Below are positions 26,247-33,642 of a stretch of DNA of 64,000 nt, in pieces (positions within the stretch are counted from its first letter, which is position 1; every line of letters begins with the position of its first letter). Location of the stretch: positions 45,422 through 109,421 of the forward strand of contig NZ_JAJEQX010000010.1 in NCBI RefSeq assembly GCF_020687545.1, given 5' to 3'. The translations under genes and the position numbers were made by a program. The notes below the pieces were generated by a model. It saw only the letters and a program-made list of their open reading frames with translations, had not been told where the DNA came from and ran no database searches. Origin of the DNA: Ruminococcus turbiniformis (GTDB taxonomy: Bacteria; Bacillota; Clostridia; Lachnospirales; Lachnospiraceae).

Positions 26247-26315
26247 ATGTTTTTGTATTTAATTCTTAACTGCCACTTTAGAAAATTTCGGCTTCTTTTA
26301 TAATTCACTCATACT

Positions 26316-26339
26316 TTTGTCACATTTTCCCTTTATACT
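26316..26339 (+). promoter_or_regulatory. Promoter of small RNA copy 3
   Basis: TATACT at 26334-26339 is preceded by CATACT with an 18-bp spacer containing TTTGTCACATTTT, nearly identical to copy 2. Confidence 0.6.
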
Positions 26340-26344
26340 ATGAA

Positions 26345-26480
26345 TCAGATAGTTGATACAGCAACTATCTTTCCCCCCTCATAAAGTTTAGGTGCCGGAA
26401 GAGGCACCGCACTTTACTCTCATTCCTTTAGATAACTTATAAAACGACGAAACCCGCTGGCCGGACGGTCAGCGGGTTTC
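26345..26480 (+). ncRNA. Small structured RNA, copy 3 of 3
   Basis: The RNA of about 136 nt has P1 (AGATAGTTG/CAACTATCT, 26347-26370) and the C-rich block TTCCCCCCTCATAAAGT. P2 has a new sequence, GGTGCC/GGCACC, in which two base pairs differ from copies 1 and 2 on both strands (compensatory change). The same ACTTTACTCTCATTCC block and a terminator stem AACCCGCTG.../...CAGCGGGTT follow. The T tract is weak (TTTCGCT). It lies about 100 bp after the end of copy 2 as a tandem duplicate and converges on the HipA-like kinase gene. Confidence 0.8.
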
Positions 26481-26529
26481 GCTGTCTGAAGGATTTGGTT
26501 TAAGCTGTCGCGGTTTTTTAGGGTACGCT

Positions 26530-27339
26530 TCATTGAAAGAGATATTGATATTTCCGTCTTTGCTGCAGCAGGATATCCCGCACCCTGATCTTTACATCCT
26601 CTGGGTAATATGGCTCTTTTTCCAAAAGATCGGATATAATATGTTCATCATATGAAAACTTCATTCTCCTGCCATACAAATTTTCCACTGCGTCGAGCTG
26701 CTCATCAAAATCCGTACTTAATGTTTTTGCACTTGCCCGCGGAATCAGATCTATAACATCCACACTCATAGGGTAATCTATTGTCGTATCTGATAACAGC
26801 GCTGCTCCGTTGTCAAAAACAGGGCAGTAACTGTATTTTCCCGCACTGTCCTGCAGAACGGCAATATTATGCATATGCCGGTCTTCGTTGAGAAAAAGTG
26901 CATCAATTGTCATGAGCTGTGCGAGGTACTCTCCGAACTTTTCCAGTCCTGTCATCTGCTCTGCCCGTTCTGTCAAAAACCGCGCCCGTTCTTCCACTCC
27001 CTGTATCATAAAAATGCTTTTGTACAGACTCTGCCCGTAAAAACTCTCAAACAATCTTTCCAAAGTAATAATCTGGCATCCGTCCGGAAGAAAATTTTTA
27101 CTCCGGCATCCTCTGTATACTGCCTGTTTATACCCAATTTCTTCTGTCTGATAAAAAATAAATCCATCCTTTTTTACATTTGAATACTCCAACAATGCAG
27201 AAACCATATACTCTGCCAGGCCTTCATATCCTGTATAATCTGCCTTATACCATATTTCCCCCTGTTTCCATTTAAGCTGGTTTCCTTTTGATGACTGCAG
27301 AGAGAAGGTTCGGATACTGTTTTCCGCTAATCTGATCAT
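26530..27339 (-). CDS. HipA/CtkA-like serine-threonine kinase
   Basis: The 269-residue protein resembles the kinase domain of HipA-family toxins. An N-lobe lysine (K33) sits in a WYKADYTGYEGLAEY motif like that of HipA relatives. The catalytic loop is FLNEDRHMHNI (D153, N158) and the metal-binding motif is FDNGAALL (D176). The usual HipA N-subdomain is absent, as in CtkA and the HipT toxins of three-part systems. It starts 6 bp after the HTH gene ends, so the two form an operon. It may phosphorylate a translation factor and arrest growth, held in check by the HTH partner; that role is inference. Confidence 0.75.
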   Translation of the reverse strand: MIRLAENSIRTFSLQSSKGNQLKWKQGEIWYKADYTGYEGLAEYMVSALLEYSNVKKDGFIFYQTEEIGYKQAVYRGCRSKNFLPDGCQIITLERLFESFYGQSLYKSIFMIQGVEERARFLTERAEQMTGLEKFGEYLAQLMTIDALFLNEDRHMHNIAVLQDSAGKYSYCPVFDNGAALLSDTTIDYPMSVDVIDLIPRASAKTLSTDFDEQLDAVENLYGRRMKFSYDEHIISDLLEKEPYYPEDVKIRVRDILLQQRRKYQYLFQ

Positions 27340-27345
27340 CTTTCC

Positions 27346-27885
27346 TCACCTCTCAATCTGAATTCTGAAGTTGTCTTCCGCCATTCTTCCTTCCGTTTTC
27401 TGTATAATCAGAAACGGATCATAAAAAGGCAGATTCAGCTGCTGCAGCATAATCTTCATCTTATCTCTGGTTCTTGGGAAACACCTGGATTCCAGAAAAT
27501 TTTCATACTCCTCATAGGAAGGATGCTCATTATTTCCAAATGCGCGGAATACAGGATCTGAGACAAAATTTTTTACTATAACCTGCCTTGCAGTTACATC
27601 CACATCTATCACAGTGCATAGCCGGTTTCCATTCATATACCTTAACCTGAGCGGCAGCTTTTTCTCCGGAACCCGCATTTCCTCCAGAAGCCATGGGTAT
27701 TCTCTGAGTATACTTAACAGCGATGCTGCTGCCCCTTTTGCTGCTCCGCCTTCACTCTCCCAGTGTTCAACAGTTTTGACAGATACATTTAAAAATCCTG
27801 CCATCTCTTTTTGTTTTAGTTTCAGCCTCTGCCGAATTGCTTTTATTTCCTCCGATGATAAGACTTTCTGTTGGGCGAATTCCAT
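27346..27885 (-). CDS. HTH protein, probable antitoxin/repressor of the HipA-like kinase
   Basis: The 179-residue protein has an XRE/MqsA-type helix-turn-helix (about 8-60: SSEEIKAIRQRL, QKEMAGFLNVSVKTVEHWES). A C-terminal domain (about 75-179) ends in MAEDNFRIQIER. That second part resembles small proteins I recall next to HipA-like kinases, possibly equivalent to HipS or the HipA N-subdomain, so the gene may be a fusion of DNA-binding and kinase-neutralising functions. The start is ATG 27885 with GGGAG; an upstream TTG is less likely. A CCCTAAAA inverted repeat lies upstream and may be its operator. Confidence 0.65.
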   Translation of the reverse strand: MEFAQQKVLSSEEIKAIRQRLKLKQKEMAGFLNVSVKTVEHWESEGGAAKGAAASLLSILREYPWLLEEMRVPEKKLPLRLRYMNGNRLCTVIDVDVTARQVIVKNFVSDPVFRAFGNNEHPSYEEYENFLESRCFPRTRDKMKIMLQQLNLPFYDPFLIIQKTEGRMAEDNFRIQIER

Positions 27886-27960
27886 TGTATCATCTCCCTT
27901 TTCTTCCAAACTTCATTTTTTCTGTCTGATTCACTTCCATTCATAGTATATCATATAAAT

Positions 27961-28007
27961 CCCTAAAATATAGTAGTAATTTAAAAATTTAGTCCTCATT
28001 TTTAGGG
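27961..28007 (-). promoter_or_regulatory. Inverted repeat upstream of the HTH-kinase pair
   Basis: CCCTAAAA (27961-27968) and TTTTAGGG (28000-28007) form 8-bp perfect arms around an A/T-rich centre. The position 76 bp before the start codon fits an autoregulatory operator. A TATACT-like -10 lies between it and the gene. Confidence 0.45.
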
Positions 28008-28035
28008 TTTCATTGCTTTTTATCTATTCTTTTCT

Positions 28036-29136
28036 TTAGTTTTTCATTCTTCCGAATCCATAAGTTTTATATGCAATAACTCCACGGATAATCGTAAAGA
28101 GGATAACCGTACTGTTCGCCACTGTCGCAAGGTCAAGTCCCGCAATAATCGGAATAATACCGATCAGATAAAATACGAGAAGAATATACGGATAAGAACC
28201 GTGTTTCTCGTTCTTCCTGGCAAGCCCTTTCGGCAGCCAGCCGTCCTGACATGCGCGCATAACCGGATAGACGATCATTCCGATATTAAAATTCAGTGTT
28301 GTCAGAAGGGCGAACATCGCGCCGCCGACAACAAAGAACGTATAGACTGCCTGCGGCATAAACGCATCCGCGGATACACTCAAAGGCTGATTGGCAACCT
28401 GATCCACCGGAAGGACTCCCGCAGCCACTGTCGCCATAACCGCGTAAACGATTACGACTGCCGCCGTGGAGGCAACGATCACAAACGGGATGTCTTTCGT
28501 CGGATTTTTAGCCTGCGAACTGTAATTCACAACATACTGCGCTCCGCCGGCCGCAAATGTCAGATAGATGGAAGCAACCACGAATCCGCCTGCTCCTCCC
28601 GTTGTAAATCCTTCTGTAAAATAATCCGGCTGAATATGCCCAAGTCCCAGAACGATATAAGACGCAATAGCCACCGCCAGTACCACACAAAGAATGTTCT
28701 GTAAAATCGCCGCCTGTTTTACCCCGAACAGATGCGTCCCGAACAAAATTGTAAGAACAATCACTCCGAGCAGCTTTGCGTTGACTGACGGGAACAGCGA
28801 AAGAAAATAATCCGCGAATGATATCGTATACATACTGATTGCCAGCGTACTGAACAGCTGTATGTAAAGATAGACACCCGCAAGGCGCTTTCCGCTGAGC
28901 ACCGCGATCTGGGAATACTGGCCTCCGATAAAGTTTGCCGTTCCCCCGATGTAAATCTGCGGAATCATCGAAATAATTGTAATAATTCCCGCCACAATAT
29001 ACGCCAGGTTCACGCTGCGCCCTGTATATCCGATTGCGATTCCCGTCATTGTCATAATTCCTACGCCGATAATCTGTCCGACTGCCATAGAAAACAAATC
29101 TGTACGCGACAGTTTATTCTTATCTGTATTTTCCAT
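28036..29136 (-). CDS. APC-superfamily amino-acid permease, short at the C-terminus
   Basis: The membrane protein of 366 residues begins with a family-typical N-terminus (LFSMAVGQIIGVGIMTMTG). It has about ten hydrophobic helices, including the GGAQYVVNYSSQAKNPTKDIP loop typical of APC permeases. Most relatives have 12 helices and 430-480 residues; this one stops after AYKTYGFGRMKN, so the last two helices are missing. It may be a recent truncation. It lies 74 bp downstream of the patB-like gene in the same direction, which suggests uptake or export of the amino acid handled by that enzyme. ATG 29136 is chosen for its AAAGGAG site. Confidence 0.75.
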   Translation of the reverse strand: MENTDKNKLSRTDLFSMAVGQIIGVGIMTMTGIAIGYTGRSVNLAYIVAGIITIISMIPQIYIGGTANFIGGQYSQIAVLSGKRLAGVYLYIQLFSTLAISMYTISFADYFLSLFPSVNAKLLGVIVLTILFGTHLFGVKQAAILQNILCVVLAVAIASYIVLGLGHIQPDYFTEGFTTGGAGGFVVASIYLTFAAGGAQYVVNYSSQAKNPTKDIPFVIVASTAAVVIVYAVMATVAAGVLPVDQVANQPLSVSADAFMPQAVYTFFVVGGAMFALLTTLNFNIGMIVYPVMRACQDGWLPKGLARKNEKHGSYPYILLVFYLIGIIPIIAGLDLATVANSTVILFTIIRGVIAYKTYGFGRMKN

Positions 29137-29210
29137 ATTCTCTCCTTTCCTGGCATACCGCCAAACTGCTTTATTGCTGTTAAATCCGATACTCTGTTTT
29201 CCTGTTTCTT

Positions 29211-30401
29211 CTAACGGTACAGAACACTTCTGATGCGTTCCATCGCCTCTTTCAGCATACTCCTCGGACATCCCACGTTAATTCTGAGGTGTTCCTCGCC
29301 GCCCGGCCCGAACCAGGGGCCCGGGACACAGATGACAGCCGCTTCAAGTACAACCCGTTTAAAAATCTCCTCGTCTCCAAGGCCCAGCCCCGAAAGGTCG
29401 AGCCATCCCAGGAAAGTACCTTCCGGACGTATCATAGAGGCCCCGGGCATGTTCTCTTTTACAAACTCCTCAAGGAAATCAACGTTTGACTGCATATACG
29501 CGACTTCCTGTCTGGCCCACTCAGCCCCCTCCGGGCTGTACGCCGCGATGACCGCTTCAATTCCAAATGTATTCTTCACATCCAGGGACATGGCTGTCTG
29601 GGTTTTTACAAACGCGTCTCTGATATCCTTATTGGGAATAATAGAAATACTTCCCTTAAGCCCGGCCACATTGAATGTCTTTCCCGGAGCTGTCAGATGA
29701 ATAAAGTTCTGCTCATATCTTTCATCAAGACTGAGAATCGGATACTGTCTGTGTCCTTCATAAATGATATCCCCGTGAATTTCATCCGATACAATCATGA
29801 CATTGTGCTTCAGACAGATCTCCGCCACCGCTGTCAGTTCCTCTTTTGTCCAAACTCTGCCTGTGGGGTTGTGCGGACTGCACAGCACCAGCATTTTGTT
29901 TTCCGGACACGCCGCAAGCATTTCCAGTTCTTCCAGATTCATTGCAAACCGTCCGTCCCTGATAACCAGCCCGTTGTTGACTACCTTCCGGTTATCATTT
30001 TTTACGATCGTGGCAAAAGGATCGTAAACAGGCTGCTGGATAATCACGCCGTCCCCTTCTTCTGTAAACGTCCGTACCGCAATGTTAATTCCCGCTACAA
30101 CAGACGGCAGATATGTAATCCACTCCGCTTTCACATCCCAGCCGAACCTCATTTTCTGCCAGTAATTTACAGCCTGGTAGAAGCTCTTCATAGGCGCGCA
30201 GTATCCGAAAATTTCTTTCTTCACGCGCCTCTCCAAGGCTTCCACTATAACCGGAGCGCATGCGAAATCTGTGTCTGCCAGCCACATCGGAATCATTTCT
30301 TCCGGAATTTCCCGATGCAGGTACGATGCGACAGCTTCCGAATGCCATTTCATGTCGTTTGTCTGTTTTCTGTCTACTTTTCTGTCGAAATCGTATTTCA
30401 T
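29211..30401 (-). CDS. PatB/MalY-type PLP-dependent C-S lyase
   Basis: The 396-residue fold-type I aminotransferase-like enzyme has the PLP lysine K241 in APGKTFNVAGLKGS, SDEIHGDI (about 205-212) and the CSPHNPTGR motif. The MalY/PatB subgroup is shown by the N-terminal WLADTDFACAP. These enzymes cleave cystathionine or cysteine conjugates to pyruvate, ammonia and a thiol. It heads an operon with the APC permease. Its promoter is a perfect sigma-A consensus with a palindrome on the start site, next to a divergent MarR gene, so MarR repression is likely. Confidence 0.9.
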   Translation of the reverse strand: MKYDFDRKVDRKQTNDMKWHSEAVASYLHREIPEEMIPMWLADTDFACAPVIVEALERRVKKEIFGYCAPMKSFYQAVNYWQKMRFGWDVKAEWITYLPSVVAGINIAVRTFTEEGDGVIIQQPVYDPFATIVKNDNRKVVNNGLVIRDGRFAMNLEELEMLAACPENKMLVLCSPHNPTGRVWTKEELTAVAEICLKHNVMIVSDEIHGDIIYEGHRQYPILSLDERYEQNFIHLTAPGKTFNVAGLKGSISIIPNKDIRDAFVKTQTAMSLDVKNTFGIEAVIAAYSPEGAEWARQEVAYMQSNVDFLEEFVKENMPGASMIRPEGTFLGWLDLSGLGLGDEEIFKRVVLEAAVICVPGPWFGPGGEEHLRINVGCPRSMLKEAMERIRSVLYR

Positions 30402-30433
30402 GTTTTCCCTCCTTTTAGTTTCGTTCTCAAACC

Positions 30434-30479
30434 GTTTCGTTACGAAACTTATTATAAAAAACGCATATTATTTTGTCAA
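30434..30479 (-). promoter_or_regulatory. Consensus promoter and operator of the patB-like gene
   Basis: On the minus strand TTGACA (30479-30474) and TATAAT (30456-30451) are exactly 17 bp apart. The palindrome GTTTCGT-T-ACGAAAC (30434-30448) lies over the expected transcription start, and a further half site GTTTCGT lies near 30418. This is the likely binding site of the divergent MarR protein. Confidence 0.8.
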
Positions 30480-30571
30480 TAGATTTGAAATTTTTATTTA
30501 TTTTTGTCATAATGTACTAAGATCAAAAAATGTATAATGTAGAAAGCACATAATGTAAGGAGTACATTTTT

Positions 30572-31045
30572 ATGGAGTATTCTAAAGAATTTGACGAACT
30601 GGTTGAAAATTTCTATGAGATAGAAGAGATTATAAACGCCCTTGAAAGAGAGCCAAAAACGTACAACACGGACGAGCTGCTCTTTTTTACCGAAGCCCAT
30701 ACCCTCAAAAAAATTGCCGAAAATGAGGGAATCAGCCAAAACGAACTGGCCCGCATGATGTACCGGACAAAAGGCACAACTTCCGTCATTATTAACAAAT
30801 TGGTAAGCAAAGGACTTGTGACAAAAAAGGCCGGAAAGGGCGATATGCGGCGAAACGAACTTTTTCTGACGGAAAAAGGGAAAAGTGTCAACAACTATCA
30901 CAAGGAATATGATGCGGTAAAGCTGTCCGAATGGTGCAATGGCTTCTCGCTTACAAAGGAAGAAATAAGGACTGCAAATCATGTACTGCGCACCTGCCTG
31001 GAAGCATATCCAAAAACAATTTACCGGGGAAAAAGAGAGAATTAA
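30572..31045 (+). CDS. MarR-family regulator
   Basis: The 157-residue winged-helix protein has the MarR pattern: TLKKIAENEGISQNELARMM and a recognition helix RTKGTTSVIINKLVSKGLV, followed by a wing with the GDMRRNELFLTEKG motif. It is divergent from the patB-like gene and shares 170 bp of regulatory DNA, so it probably represses that gene. The motif ATAATGTA occurs three times just before its own start and may be a second operator type. The ligand is unknown. Confidence 0.9.
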   Translation: MEYSKEFDELVENFYEIEEIINALEREPKTYNTDELLFFTEAHTLKKIAENEGISQNELARMMYRTKGTTSVIINKLVSKGLVTKKAGKGDMRRNELFLTEKGKSVNNYHKEYDAVKLSEWCNGFSLTKEEIRTANHVLRTCLEAYPKTIYRGKREN

Positions 31046-31100
31046 TACCGCGCCGGCGGGAATTTAAAAATGAGTCATAAAATGAGCAGGAGGTATTTTC

Positions 31101-32213
31101 ATGAATAAAAAACGAATCATTCTGGCGGTTGCAGTTATCGCCCTTCTGGTACTTTTTCTGAAATACAGCGATTCTGTATTCAGCGCTGCCGCGCTTTTGA
31201 AAAATATTTTAACGCCGCTGCTGCTGGGATGCGCTATTGCATATGTCCTCAATATCCTTGTATCCAAAATCGAACAGCTTCCTTTTTTCAAACATCCGGG
31301 GGCTGTTCTTTACAAAGTCCGCCGTCCGGTCAGCATCCTTGGCTCGATCGGAATTATCATTGCAATCTTCGCTCTGATTATCCTGATCGTAATTCCGCAG
31401 CTTACGGAGGCTGTAGGAGTTCTCGTCAAAGAGATTCCCGCCGCGATCTCCCGGCTTATCGCCTGGCTTTCTTCTTCTGACAGAGACTGGCCAAGCCTTG
31501 AGAAATTCTTAACCTCCCTCAATGTAAACTGGGAACAGATCGTACAGAAGGCTGCTTCCCACCTCACAAGCGGACTGAGCAACATTTTCTCATCGACAGT
31601 ATATATTCTCGGCAGTATCGGCTCCCTGGTCGTTAACTTCGTGGTAGCGCTGATCTTCTCTATTTATATACTTGCGGGACGCGAAAAACTGTCTGCACAG
31701 TTCCAGACTGTCGCGAAGACATATATCAAAGAAAAATATTATCACAAAATTGCCGTTGTACTTTCAACCGCCCATGACACATTTACAAAATTCATTATCG
31801 GACAGTGTACTGAAGCAGTAATTATAGGCTGTCTCTGTACACTCGGCATGTTTGTACTGCGTTTCCCGTACGCCAGCATGGTAGGCGCGCTGATCGGAGC
31901 CACCGCGCTGCTGCCGGTTGTCGGAGCATATCTCGGAGCCGGCATCGGAGCATTTATGATCTTTACCGTAGATCCGCTCAAAGCAGTCGGCTTTCTTGTG
32001 TTTATCGTTATTCTTCAGCAGATTGAAGGAAACCTGATCTATCCGAGAGTCGTAGGTTCCTCGGTCGGACTACCCGGCATCTGGGTGCTGTGCGCCGTCA
32101 CAATCGGCGGCGGCCTGGGCGGTATCTTCGGGATGCTGGTCGCAGTACCCATCACGGCGACACTGTACAAACTGCTCCAAAATGATGTGAGAAGGAGGCG
32201 GGCAATTTCATGA
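31101..32213 (+). CDS. AI-2E family (PerM/YtvI-type) membrane exporter
   Basis: The 370-residue protein has about eight membrane helices with the AI-2E layout: two at the N-terminus, a long amphipathic middle (about 110-160), then helices with the conserved YGALIGATALLPVVGAYLGA-type region and the terminal GGGLGGIFGMLVAVP motif. Family members export a variety of small molecules; some are sodium/proton antiporters. It has a strong AGGAGG site and lies 55 bp after the MarR gene, so co-transcription is possible. Its stop codon overlaps the start of a truncated TIR-domain frame. Confidence 0.88.
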   Translation: MNKKRIILAVAVIALLVLFLKYSDSVFSAAALLKNILTPLLLGCAIAYVLNILVSKIEQLPFFKHPGAVLYKVRRPVSILGSIGIIIAIFALIILIVIPQLTEAVGVLVKEIPAAISRLIAWLSSSDRDWPSLEKFLTSLNVNWEQIVQKAASHLTSGLSNIFSSTVYILGSIGSLVVNFVVALIFSIYILAGREKLSAQFQTVAKTYIKEKYYHKIAVVLSTAHDTFTKFIIGQCTEAVIIGCLCTLGMFVLRFPYASMVGALIGATALLPVVGAYLGAGIGAFMIFTVDPLKAVGFLVFIVILQQIEGNLIYPRVVGSSVGLPGIWVLCAVTIGGGLGGIFGMLVAVPITATLYKLLQNDVRRRRAIS

Positions 32214-32302
32214 GAGATCAGATCTTTATAAGTTACAGCCACGCAGACAGCGAATACCAGCTTCGGCTCCGGAAACACCTGTCATCTTCGCAATTTTCCT
32301 GA
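32210..32302 (+). pseudogene. TIR-domain protein stub
   Basis: ATG 32210 overlaps the previous stop (ATGA) and follows GGAGG at the right distance. The frame reads MRDQIFISYSHADSEYQLRL and ends after 30 residues. IFISYSHAD is the first strand and BB-region start of bacterial TIR domains. The catalytic Glu and the rest of the roughly 130-residue domain are missing, so this is the remnant of a gene deleted shortly after its start. TIR genes are often part of anti-phage or stress NADase systems, though the stub says nothing about which. Confidence 0.65.
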
Positions 32303-32394
32303 CATCCAGAATACGAGAAACATTTATCTGTATTCCCTGGATATTCTCAAATGACCCCGCATTTTTTATCTGTACGATCCATATATGTTTTCTG

Positions 32395-32426
32395 CAGCGC
32401 CGGCATCATCCGGCGCTGATTTTATG
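32395..32426 (+). terminator. Terminator after the AI-2E/TIR unit
   Basis: Perfect 9-bp arms CAGCGCCGG and CCGGCGCTG with a CATCAT loop are followed by ATTTTAT. The rest of the gap to 32520 holds nothing I can assign. Confidence 0.8.
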
Positions 32427-32523
32427 CAGACGGCGCTCATAAGTCCGGGTATTTCTCGCCAGACTTATAAAATCACACTTTTTGATACAGACTATTCAAA
32501 TAGAATTCATTTTTGTGCAAATT

Positions 32524-32589
32524 CAATCAAATTCAGTCAAGAAATATGTGAATTATTTTGATTGACTTTGACTGAGTTTGAGTTAAAAT
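32524..32589 (+). promoter_or_regulatory. fru promoter with repeated FruR-like sites
   Basis: TTGACT (32562-32567) and TAAAAT (32584-32589) with a 16-bp spacer form the promoter. TCAATCAA, TCAGTCAA, TTGATTGA and TTTGACTGA variants recur before and inside it, giving both direct and inverted copies. Such repeats are typical operators for DeoR-type FruR repressors. Confidence 0.65.
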
Positions 32590-32619
32590 AAAATCAGAAC
32601 AAGAAACAGAGGAATAAAA

Positions 32620-33534
32620 ATGATCTACACAGTCACATTTAACCCTTCACTGGATTATATCGTCTCTGTTGATGACTTCCGGCTCGGACTTACAAACCGG
32701 ACGGCTTCAGAGCTCCTCCTTCCGGGCGGGAAAGGCATCAACGTATCCACTATCCTGAACAACCTCGGCATTGAGAGCACAGCTCTTGGCTTCATCGCCG
32801 GGTTTACCGGACGGGAAATTGTAAGACGCACAGAAGAAATGGGAATCCGCTCGGATTTCATCTTCATTGACGAAGGGTTCTCCCGGATCAACGTCAAACT
32901 CAAGAGCATCGACGGCACGGAGATCAACGGTATGGGGCCTCATATCAGCCCGGAGAAGGTCGAAGCGCTGATGGAGAAGCTGGATGTGTTAAGAGAAGGC
33001 GATCTGGTCATCCTTGCCGGAAGCATCCCTTCCACTATGCCGGATGATATTTACAGCCGGATCATGGAACGTCTGCATGGAAAAGGCGTCGGATTTGTGG
33101 TGGACGCGACGGGTGATCTGCTTCTCAATGTGCTGAAGTACCGCCCCTTCCTCATCAAACCGAACAATCACGAACTCGGCGAGATCTTCGGCGCGGAGAT
33201 AAAAACCCGTAAGGACGCCGTCCCCTACGGAAAGAAGCTCCAGGAAATGGGCGCGCGCAACGTCCTTGTCTCCATGGCAGGCGAAGGCGCCGTGCTGATC
33301 GCGGAGGACGGAACCGTCTGCGAAGCCCCCGCTCCGAAGGGAACGCTTGTAAACGCCGTGGGCGCAGGAGACTCCATGGTGGCAGGATTCACCGCAGGGT
33401 GGATGGAAAAGAACGATTACCGGCACGCATTTTACATGGGCGTAGCATCCGGAAGCGCCAGCGCGTTTTCCGAGTATCTGGCGACAAAGGAAGAGATCCT
33501 TGCCCTGTACGCTCAAATCGCCCCGGCGGAATAA
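32620..33534 (+). CDS. fruK: 1-phosphofructokinase
   Basis: The 304-residue PfkB-family kinase converts fructose 1-phosphate to fructose 1,6-bisphosphate. It shows the N-terminal NPSLDY motif, GGKGINVS, substrate-region GPHISPE, and the C-terminal anion-hole signature NAVGAGDSMVAGF with the catalytic Asp. It is the first gene of the fructose operon, followed after 108 bp by the fructose PTS permease that produces its substrate. Length and motifs are normal. Confidence 0.95.
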   Translation: MIYTVTFNPSLDYIVSVDDFRLGLTNRTASELLLPGGKGINVSTILNNLGIESTALGFIAGFTGREIVRRTEEMGIRSDFIFIDEGFSRINVKLKSIDGTEINGMGPHISPEKVEALMEKLDVLREGDLVILAGSIPSTMPDDIYSRIMERLHGKGVGFVVDATGDLLLNVLKYRPFLIKPNNHELGEIFGAEIKTRKDAVPYGKKLQEMGARNVLVSMAGEGAVLIAEDGTVCEAPAPKGTLVNAVGAGDSMVAGFTAGWMEKNDYRHAFYMGVASGSASAFSEYLATKEEILALYAQIAPAE

Positions 33535-33642
33535 CACCTGACGCCAGGCCGTCTGCAGCAGATACGACTGTTTTATGACGCTTGCCCGGTATAAATGTCA
33601 CAAAAACGGAGAGTAAAGTAAAAAGAAAGGAAGACTGTAAAA

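Noticed and set aside
29697..30482. 261-codon plus-strand frame opposite the PatB-like gene
   Set aside because: It runs through the patB promoter and start region and has no recognisable domain.
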